Shown in pieces: positions 46,329-53,644 of a stretch of DNA of 53,644 bases (position 1 is the first letter of the stretch; every line of letters begins with the position of its first letter). Below the pieces are notes generated by a model. That model did not search any database, was not told the origin of the DNA, and worked only from the letters and a program-made list of their open reading frames with translations. Source of the DNA: Capniomyces stellatus (Eukaryota; Kickxellomycota; Harpellomycetes; Harpellales; Legeriomycetaceae); assembly GCA_001661515.1 (NCBI GenBank), contig LUVW01000004.1, positions 76,457-130,100 of the forward strand. Reading direction: 5' to 3'. The position numbers were made by a program, and so were the translations under genes.

Positions 46329-47292
46329 ATGGTCTTTAGATTTATTATTATTTTTACTTTTTTTATTATTGAAAAAAGTAGCAAAAGTTTATATTTTATA
46401 AAAGCATAAAGGGACAAAACGAGTCAAAGATGGTGGTTGATGTATTTCACAAGAAAACCTTTGAAAAATGAAAAAGGATACAAAAAAGGGAAAATAAAAG
46501 CAACAACCAAAGTGGAAAGCAAGTGATAGGAACGAACCAAGCTTTACTGTCGTTTGTTATTTTTCAAGCTTTGTTTTTAAGTTAGTTGGTTATTTGTTTT
46601 AAAAAATAGATCAAACAAGTATATATCTTTTCTTCGCTCCCTTACCCCAATGCTTGCGTAAAACACGATGCGTTAATGTCATTGATCTAAAAGCGTTAGT
46701 TTAACGTGTTTTTGTGTTGTAATGAAAAGGTGACAGACTTGGGTTACAGACTTGCAAGGATATTTCTATTGGGGCCGTAGCAGTCCATATATAAAATATG
46801 TGCTTAATGGTGGTGTTGGTGTTGGTGTATACTGACAAAAAGTAGCACGTCCTTGGCCAATTTTTTTTGGTTTTAGAGTGGCTAATATAACAATTCAACG
46901 CAACATTTGTCCATTAGCTGAATGCTTTGAGCTAATTACGTATTTGCGGGCACTTTTGATTTATTTTATTTCAATAACGTATATTAGGGTTTAAAAGCGC
47001 CATGATATAATTTTTCGTTGCGGGTTAATGCTTATTTAATTTTTTTTTTATTGAAATATGTATAGGTATATTTAATTTATTGAAATTTTCAATGTTAGAT
47101 TTTTGAATTAGCTCTTATTGACTTTATCCTTTATTCTTGAATTAATATCGGGATAACTAGATCTTAAAAGCAAAGCAACTAGATTTTTTTGTGATAAGTT
47201 TTTGGCTACTAGGCAATTGAAAGAGGCTCAGAAGGTTTAAAATATTCAAAACAAGCACTGAAAAACAACAAAAAAAACAGCATTAGAAAAGG
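46329..47292. other. Intergenic upstream of ITPA
   Basis: AT-rich with T-run/ATTGAAA sequences at 47041-47055 and 47080-47092 but no clear flanking repeat. No gene seen. Confidence 0.45.
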
Positions 47293-47865
47293 ATGAATAA
47301 TTCGAGAAAGCTACTTTTCGTGACGGGAAATGCAAACAAGTTGAAGGAAGTATGTTCGATTCTTAGCCCAACAATAACTATAACGTCGCTGAATTTAGAC
47401 CTTCCAGAAGCCCAAGAGGAAAGCACGGCCAAAGTGACAACACAAAAATGCATGGAGGCGACAAAAGCGATACCAAAAAACACGCCTTTTATAATTGAAG
47501 ATACAAGTCTGTGTTACAATGCAATGAAGGGATTGCCAGGGCCGTACATCAAGTGGTTTTTGAAAAGCGTTGGCACTACGGGCTTGTATAAAATGGTGAG
47601 TGGGTTTGAGGATCATAGTGCCTATGCTTTGTGCACGATTGCGTACTGTAAAAACGATGGATCTGAGCCAATTCTGTTTGAAGGAAAGACTTTTGGCAAG
47701 ATAGTTATGCCACGCGGGCCGGGTGATTTTGGCTGGGACTCGGTATTTTTGCCCGACGGGTTTGGCGAAACCTATGCTGAAATGGACAAGGAAACGAAAA
47801 ATACAATTTCTCACAGATTTAAGGCACTGGAGCTTTTGCGAGATCATTTGCTGAAAAACGAATAA
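47293..47865 (+). CDS. HAM1: Inosine triphosphate pyrophosphatase (ITPA/HAM1)
   Basis: 190 residues, one exon; human ITPA has 194. Family landmarks are all present: FVTGNANKLKEV at the N terminus (nucleotide-binding loop), IIEDTSLCYNAMKGLPGPYI (the acidic metal-binding region and substrate wall), GPGDFGWDSVFLPDG, and the terminal ISHRFKAL. The enzyme hydrolyses ITP, dITP and XTP to monophosphates, keeping deaminated purines out of DNA and RNA. The start ATG follows AAAGG and gives a full-length N terminus. It converges on CSN3, 296 bases away. Confidence 0.96.
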   Translation: MNNSRKLLFVTGNANKLKEVCSILSPTITITSLNLDLPEAQEESTAKVTTQKCMEATKAIPKNTPFIIEDTSLCYNAMKGLPGPYIKWFLKSVGTTGLYKMVSGFEDHSAYALCTIAYCKNDGSEPILFEGKTFGKIVMPRGPGDFGWDSVFLPDGFGETYAEMDKETKNTISHRFKALELLRDHLLKNE

Positions 47866-48161
47866 GATGATAAAACAGAGAGTATGTACAGCGTACAAAC
47901 CGTAGACCGGCTTGTGGTTGCACTCGGCTGTGGACTAGTATTTTAATCCGGTTACATGATGCGGATGTCTTGACACATAGCTTTGGTAGATTTGGTTGTT
48001 TATGTAGATGATAAATGCAGCGAAGGCGGCAAAACTTCAAGGAAAGTGTTTGGCTAGACCGAGGATTGTACTATGTTTTGATGAAATAAAAGGAATATAG
48101 AAATATAGAAATATAGAAATATAGAAATATAGAGATAAGAGAAATAAGAAAAGGGTATGGT
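47866..48161. other. Convergent intergenic region
   Basis: About 300 bases between ITPA and CSN3 stop codons. Contains an 8-bp tandem repeat at 48091-48136. Confidence 0.6.
48091..48136. repeat. 8-bp tandem repeat
   Basis: Five units of ATATAGAA, the last diverged. It lies between two convergent stop codons. Confidence 0.8.
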
Positions 48162-50204
48162 TTATTGAGTTGACTTTCTATCAAACTTGGGCCTTGTTCT
48201 TGATTTGGATTCATGTTGTGATTCAAGACCATAGTTGGCTTCAGTTTCCTTGACAGCCTTGCTTAGTAGGTAGTCAATGTTGTCACGGAAGTATTTTAGC
48301 TGGTCAGATATTCTATTGACTCTTTCGAGCTCAAGTTCCAGGTATCCGATGCCATCAAAAGTGGCGAGGGGAGGAGAATTTGGTTTTCCGTTGATATAGT
48401 CTGTTTGAGGGTAGCTAAAAACAACCCTAGCGTTGCTGTAGTCATCACAGCGGTCCAATGGATACTCAACAGTGAGCGTTGTAGTGTGGTTGTCTGGTGT
48501 TGATAGCAGGTACTCGACAAACGACTGAGTTGAGTAGGGGTTGGTATGTGTGGTTGGCCAGTACTCGACGAGTTGCTGAAGTTTCAATAGTGGGATTGCA
48601 GAGTATATCTTGCTGAGTTTGTAGAGGTGGTATGCTGTAAATGAGAAAAGACATTTCTTTGCAAGGTTGGAGTTGGAGTCATGGCCAAACAGTGGCAGGG
48701 CTTGTGAGTAGGTGTGGTAAACCTCAGTTATTTTAAAAGCCTCGAATGCCTTTCCAAAGTCCATGTACGTGGTCACAGCTTGCTCAAGCCTGCCTCGGAG
48801 TTCTGCGGGTATGGTCTCAGGGATCTTTGGGACTTTCCCAGCAGTCATCAAAGAGAGCAGAATAATCTTTTTGAACGCTGCTACATGGACATGGCCAAGA
48901 ATCTTTGTTGGGACAGCAAACACCTTTTCAAAATTGGTCTTTGCATTAAAGTACTCGTTTCTTGCCAGCAAAGCCACTCCTAAATTTAGAAAGAATCTCA
49001 TAAGCGACCCAGCTGATACTCCGCACCTCGAGTAGCTGTCAAAGGTGCATCGGCTCATTTTTATAACATCAGCACAGTTGCCTGATTCAATACACTCGCT
49101 TATATACGCCGTGTGGATCGATGTTAAGGGGTTTGGATTCACTTTAGAAAGCTGGCCAACCAGCAGCCCGAGATGTTTTGCGGTGTATTTGTGACAGTCG
49201 TTTGTGTAGGCATTTTTAACTAGACACTCAACCAGCCCATCAAACGCTTCGGGGAATATAATCGCTTCTCTTGGATTCACTTTTGACAAAAACCCAACTA
49301 TTTCTTTGGCCAAATCCTTTAAACCATCATCATTCTCCAAACAAACGTATTTGTACTCCAGCAGCACTGCATACGCAAGAGTATGCGCGTTTGCATCCAG
49401 AATTTCCCCTATTGGTGGCATCTTTTCGCCTTCTGGGGTTTGTCTTGGATCTACACCACTCGTTTGTGAATTGGTTGATGATATCTCGGTATCTATACTC
49501 GAGTTAAACATGTTCACCTCTCCCTCGCTGGTACTGCTTCCAATATCTGGTATTCCTGCCCGGTTTATCTCGGTGGAAAAGTCTTGTATCTCCCCTTCTT
49601 GCAAGTCCACCTCTTCTAGCTGCATTTTCTCTGGCCTGCAACTCAATTCATCCTGTGCCGATATCTGTTGTCTATCCCGATTCACCGTACCTCTGTCTTC
49701 TATTACTTCAGATCCTACTGCCCCAGCGATAAATCCTACTCCATATCCATCACATTCTGCAAGTGTTTCTTGATCTGGATTCTTTTCTGTCCCTGCTTTT
49801 GGCACCAATTCTTCTCCTTTTGACTCCATTTTTTCAAGTCCAGCCTTCAAATTTCCAACACGACGGTTACTTGCTTGTGCACTCCTAGACGCATTGCCTT
49901 CATCTTCCATATCTACCTCAAGCTGTGTTTCTGTTTCTTCATTATTGCTTTCTTCCAAGGCCCCCTCCTTATACCCGTTCAGTATAAGCTGTATCGATCG
50001 CTCTATTCTTCCTTTTTCATAATTTTTTGTACCGTACTTTCTATTTTCAGGCAAGAATCTTTGTAGCCTCAGTGCTCTGCTGTTTATACTGTGCAAAACT
50101 TTAACCCTTGGTAGAATTCTTTCTCTTGTGTAAATCTCGCTATTGTTTTTGTTATCTAGGGCAAATTGGACAATGCTTTGTATGATTTCTTCCACTTTGC
50201 TCAT
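48162..50204 (-). CDS. CSN3: COP9 signalosome subunit 3 (CSN3)
   Basis: 680 residues in one exon; human CSN3 has 423. Residues 1-80 and about 265-600 align with the family as helical repeats followed by a PCI domain. Useful landmarks are LLVGQLSKVNPNPLTSIHTA (about 347-366), LGVALLARNEYFNAKTNFEK (about 408-427), VHVAAFKKIILLSLMTAGKV and, near the C terminus, YLELELERVNRISDQLKYFR, the helical bundle region. CSN removes NEDD8 from cullin-RING ligases; CSN3 is structural. The extra length is an acidic, Ser/Glu-rich insertion at about 82-265, without homology I can see. The acidic insertion and the long C terminus are unusual for CSN3. The start ATG follows an A/T-rich leader. Confidence 0.85.
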   Translation of the reverse strand: MSKVEEIIQSIVQFALDNKNNSEIYTRERILPRVKVLHSINSRALRLQRFLPENRKYGTKNYEKGRIERSIQLILNGYKEGALEESNNEETETQLEVDMEDEGNASRSAQASNRRVGNLKAGLEKMESKGEELVPKAGTEKNPDQETLAECDGYGVGFIAGAVGSEVIEDRGTVNRDRQQISAQDELSCRPEKMQLEEVDLQEGEIQDFSTEINRAGIPDIGSSTSEGEVNMFNSSIDTEISSTNSQTSGVDPRQTPEGEKMPPIGEILDANAHTLAYAVLLEYKYVCLENDDGLKDLAKEIVGFLSKVNPREAIIFPEAFDGLVECLVKNAYTNDCHKYTAKHLGLLVGQLSKVNPNPLTSIHTAYISECIESGNCADVIKMSRCTFDSYSRCGVSAGSLMRFFLNLGVALLARNEYFNAKTNFEKVFAVPTKILGHVHVAAFKKIILLSLMTAGKVPKIPETIPAELRGRLEQAVTTYMDFGKAFEAFKITEVYHTYSQALPLFGHDSNSNLAKKCLFSFTAYHLYKLSKIYSAIPLLKLQQLVEYWPTTHTNPYSTQSFVEYLLSTPDNHTTTLTVEYPLDRCDDYSNARVVFSYPQTDYINGKPNSPPLATFDGIGYLELELERVNRISDQLKYFRDNIDYLLSKAVKETEANYGLESQHESKSRTRPKFDRKSTQ

Positions 50205-51358
50205 CTTTTATTATTATTACAAAAATGCAGATTTACCAACTATAGTGTAGATATTAAGTTGTAAGAACAATTTAGTCCGCCTTTTCTCGAAAAGTATAAG
50301 CCCGATTTAGAGCTACCAAGGTACTATATTGGTTTAATGTGCTTTGTTACGATTCTACTGAACGTAGCTTTGGTATAATTCTGCTTTTATTGAAGTGCAA
50401 GTTACTTTTATAATTCGAATACAGATTTTAAATATTCTTAAACTATATTGCTTTAGAAACGAGTTGATAAATATTTCTGAATAGCAAATTTATCAAGCAA
50501 TTTGTTTATAAGCTTTGCAATCATTTTTGTTTTGAAATGTTCTTTTTCCGTAGTTTTTACTTTTTCTTCTTTTGGATTAACACTCGCTTATGTTTATTTG
50601 CTCGCTTTGTTTGATTTCAAACCAAGGCAAAATCTTTGAACAAATAATAAATCTCACCATAAATATTGGAATCCAATTCGACCTTTTTTTTCTTTCGATT
50701 GTAGTTGATGTTCTTTTGTTTTGGTAAAAACTAGTTTTGCTTCCAAGCTAGAAGCTTTTAAAGAAATAAAACAAACTATATCAGTAGCGATGAGTATGGA
50801 ATGTAGTTTGAATACGTATTATATAGAACGTGTAGCAAATGGGATCAGTATCTGAATGCAACATCACATAAAATGCCAACTTGAGCGGATAAAGCGCATT
50901 CAAGCAAGGTCTGCATATATTTGTGTTGGGTTTCAGTCGATAGCTGCAGTTTTTAAGCAGCTTCCTTTCCAACCCACTCTCATTAATCAATTCAATACGT
51001 TCCACAGGGTAAATGTGACTTTTTTATTATTATTCAAACTAAAAGCCTAGGTACTTCCAAATACTATCAAAACTCTGCCCACTGGCTTATTATTACTATA
51101 TAAATATTTTCAGTGACTATTTATTAACACTTGTCAACAGCCAACAGCCATAGCTTTGAACTAAAGCATGTTGTCGGCCGTGTAAAGGATTTAATTGGTG
51201 GATGTAGAACTCTATTTAATTTAGCTCCGTAGCATCATCACCATGTATTGAGCCAAAGATATTATCGGATTTAGCTTGGATTATCAGCATGGGGAACTTT
51301 TATTATTGTTGATATGGCCTAGAAAATAACCGTTATTATTGACATGGCCTGAAGAGGT
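50205..51358. other. Intergenic with an open frame on both strands
   Basis: At about 50781-51040 both strands are open. The minus reading has LERKLLKNCSYRLKPNTNIC and then RPCLNALYPL. The plus reading has LERIKRIQARSAYICVGFQS and ends at CACAG/GTAAAT, a usable donor. One may be real; I cannot choose. The rest is CSN3 promoter and UBC6 3' region. Confidence 0.35.
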
Positions 51359-53169
51359 TTACAGCATTTCACCGAGTCTACTTATGAGTCTAGAAACAAA
51401 CAAGTACAAGAAGAAAGCGATTAAAACCATCCACCTAGAGCCAATAAACGATGTTGGAAACAGCCCGCGGCTTTGTCCGACTCCCTGGACACCAGTCTGT
51501 GGAGTTTCTCCAAATTGTTCCTCGTTAAGCTCGCCAGCTGGCTTTCCTGTTTTGGGTTTTAGGTTTTCTACACAGTGTTTCTTTGATATTGGATTGCCAC
51601 TTGATCCGCCGATTATTGGTTCGTTTGCTGCAGAATCCCTATGCCGTAATCCAGATTCACTAAGGCTTTCCTGATATAGTTGGTCTGCTGGCTTTGGCTC
51701 TGAAATCGACTCGGTATTCAGTTTGGGCTTAGGCTTAGGCTTGGTTTTGGTTTTGGTTTTGGTTTTGGCATTTATATTGATATCGTGTTTATCATTATTT
51801 TTGTCTTCAGTGGGGTCTGATTGTGCAGGTTCATCGGTTGTGAAAACAGAATCGTTTTGCTCAGCTCCTGACATTTCAGGAAATACCTCTATAAATGTTT
51901 GTAGACAAGGTTAAAAGTAAAGATAAATGTGTACAATACTTGCAATGGAATGCATTAATCGAAATCGGATTTTTCTTTCCTTTCCGATTTTCTTTCTTTT
52001 TTATTTTTATTTTTTTTGTCTGCTCAATCCTTGAAATTGGAGTTAAATAAATACAAGTTATAACCAGTCCAATACCTCTAAAGACTCTACTTGTCAGATT
52101 TGCTTTATGCGAGTTTTTTGACAATATTTTCCTATCCTTGGGTGTCATTCTAATACTGCCTGTTGTGGATTCTTCTTCAACCTATAAGAAGTATGAACAA
52201 AAAGCCCACCTTAGACGATCGTCTCTTACAACGCGACTTTAATAAATAAAACTACGTATACCAACGTTCAATGTACTAAGATCAGGGAAAAGAAAATGCT
52301 GACTTAAGTTTACCATAAAAGACAAAAGCCCATTTAGGATAGTCGAAACTGACCAGGCTGGATTCCACAGATTGGCTAATTGGTATATTGTCTACTACTT
52401 AGTATTCGGAATGTTCAACAGCACTAAAATATACTTGTATGCATACTTGTATTAATACTACAAACCGGATCTTTCAAACTTACGGTGGAAGTTACTCATT
52501 GTCATGCAAATATTTGTACACGTCTGGAAGCGACCTATTTGAAGTGCATTTGTGTTGTATTACTCGCAGTCTGTGGCAGTTGTATCGCCAAAGTCAATGT
52601 CTATGAGCGTTTAGCATTTCTTTACTTACCATTAGGAGTAATCATTTGAATTGAAGGAGGCTTGAATGGGTATTCACTCGGGAACTTGAGCTTTCCTAAA
52701 TAGAGGCGGTATTAGGTAAATAAAAAAGGAATACATTTTAGCCGGTCTATCCCATCTCTGCTACAACCTTACACCTTCAGGAATCAATGGTGTTGTGTTC
52801 AATTTACCGTGATATTCGCCACCTTCGTAATCAGTGTTTGGTGGTCCTTTCAAGATATAATGCCTACCGTTACACATTTACAACATTGTTTTAATATGCA
52901 AGACCAAGTTTTAATTCAAATAAATCCTAGGATTCTACAATTTTTTTTTTAAAAAAAAAATTGTTTCCTTTGGAAACTACTGGGGGTAGTTGGATAGTAA
53001 GCTCGCTATGTCTGTTTTAAAAAAGAAAGTGTGTTATATTTCTATATAAATATATTTACCATTCCAAAATATTGCTTTCTAATGGCTTTGCAATAATGTA
53101 CGGTGGTGGGTTTTTTTTCATGGAAATATATTCTTTCGAAAGTCGCATAAATGCCGCCTTTGATGCCAT
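51359..53169 (-). CDS. UBC6: Tail-anchored ubiquitin-conjugating enzyme UBC6 (UBE2J family)
   Basis: Seven exons join in phase: 53169-53060, 52863-52808, 52695-52630, 52534-52484, 52375-52314, 52181-52076 and 51888-51359. They give 326 residues (yeast Ubc6 250, human UBE2J1 318). The UBC fold is unmistakable: FMRLSKEYISMKKNPPPYII, HYILKGPPNTDYEGGEYH, KLKFPSEYPFKPPSIQMITP, then GRFQTCTNICMTMSNFHPN with the catalytic Cys at 87, and LWNPAWSVSTILNGLLSFM. TTGSI and SRVFREVFPEM follow, as in UBE2J2. The C terminus ends in a membrane anchor (MVLIAFFLYLFVSRLI, about 303-318), placing the enzyme on the ER for ERAD with Doa10/Ubc7. The linker carries a Lys-Thr/Lys-Pro run (about 190-205) coded by short repeats. 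Confidence 0.95.
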
Positions 53170-53623
53170 TTTACTTTCTTCTTTTCTTTACCCTTGCAAC
53201 TGGAACTGCTTTTATTTTATTGTATACTACTTTTATTTATATCTGTTCGATTATGCTAAAAAGTCCCAACGCTTTTCTTTTCGAATCTAGATCGATTGTC
53301 CTCAAAGTTCAGTTCAGGTAGATTACTCTTATCCTTGTTAAGAAACTAGAATCAATTTATTCTTTTCAGATTTTAAATCAGATTCAGTATTCTAGTCTGT
53401 ACAGCAGTTGTTTTGTAAAAAGGATTCAACGAAGCTTACTTGGTAAAATGTTGACAAGATTTATTTGTTTCTTAGTGTAATAGTTGAGTTTATTGAAATT
53501 GTGTAAATTATTTGTACTATAACTTCTATTTTGCTCCAGGTTCAAGGAACAAAGTCGTCTTGCTAAAACACCACTAGAACTTGTTGCTTTTTAGCATTAA
53601 ATTTTTTTTATTTTTGAATTATT
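53170..53623. other. UBC6 promoter side, nothing else called
   Basis: AT-rich flank up to the contig edge. No gene seen. Confidence 0.5.
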
Positions 53624-53644
53624 CCCCCCCCCCCCCCCCCCCCC
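53624..53644. other. C homopolymer at contig edge
   Basis: 21 C residues close the window, mirroring the start. Likely an assembly-edge artefact. Confidence 0.7.

Noticed and set aside
1..53644. tRNA, rRNA, CRISPR array or prokaryotic-type system
   Set aside because: I saw no box A/box B pair with a cloverleaf, no rRNA-like conserved blocks and no regularly spaced direct repeats with unique spacers.

Overview
The window is 53.6 kb of AT-rich nuclear DNA from a fungus with frequent short spliceosomal introns. By joining exons in phase, I resolved genes whose introns run from 56 to 289 nt, with GT..AG ends and often GTAAG or GTGAG donors. The gene set is a fungus that keeps a COP9 signalosome subunit, the Arp2/3 complex, a BZW/5MP translation regulator, TVP18 and an AMPK-beta-like E-set protein. 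Base composition and gene style fit an early-diverging lineage such as Kickxellomycotina/Harpellales. That placement is inference: no rRNA or marker tree can be made here. C-runs at both ends and G-runs around an 819-base N gap (35627-36445) mark assembly edges.

Layout, left to right. TVP18 (minus, 1.5-2.5 kb, 5 exons). About 8 kb without a confident gene, with tandem repeats and decayed dispersed repeats. A Ran1/Sks1-like kinase (plus, 10.8-12.1 kb). A 6 kb tract with only weak exon-like pieces, including a possible ER membrane protein (15.9-16.6 kb). The BZW/5MP gene (plus, 18.1-19.6 kb), facing ARPC4 (minus, 20.1-20.8 kb). TFB1, the p62 subunit of TFIIH (minus, 7 exons, 21.6-24.1 kb). An unidentified short gene, a 46-residue ORF and an I78-type protease-inhibitor-like protein (24.4-27.3 kb). 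A 967-residue orphan protein (minus, 28.6-31.5 kb).

The right half holds PAM16 (minus, 5' end lost in the gap), a CRP1/MDG1-like protein with a VVEP minisatellite (36.9-38.2 kb), an orphan 3-exon gene (39.1-39.9 kb), a bHLH transcription factor (plus, 42.6-44.1 kb), SEC61-beta (plus, 45.4-46.3 kb), ITPA/HAM1 (plus, 47.3-47.9 kb), CSN3 (minus, 48.2-50.2 kb) and tail-anchored UBC6 (minus, 7 exons, 51.4-53.2 kb).

These are mostly unlinked housekeeping genes: transcription/repair (TFB1), translation (BZW), secretory pathway and ER-associated degradation (SEC61-beta, U BC6, TVP18), mitochondrial import (PAM16), actin nucleation (ARPC4), ubiquitin/NEDD8 control (CSN3) and nucleotide sanitation (ITPA). 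I see no operon-like or defence-type system. The most unusual structures are tiny poly(T)-ATTGAAA inserts flanked by 17-18 bp direct repeats, which look like extremely truncated retroposition events.
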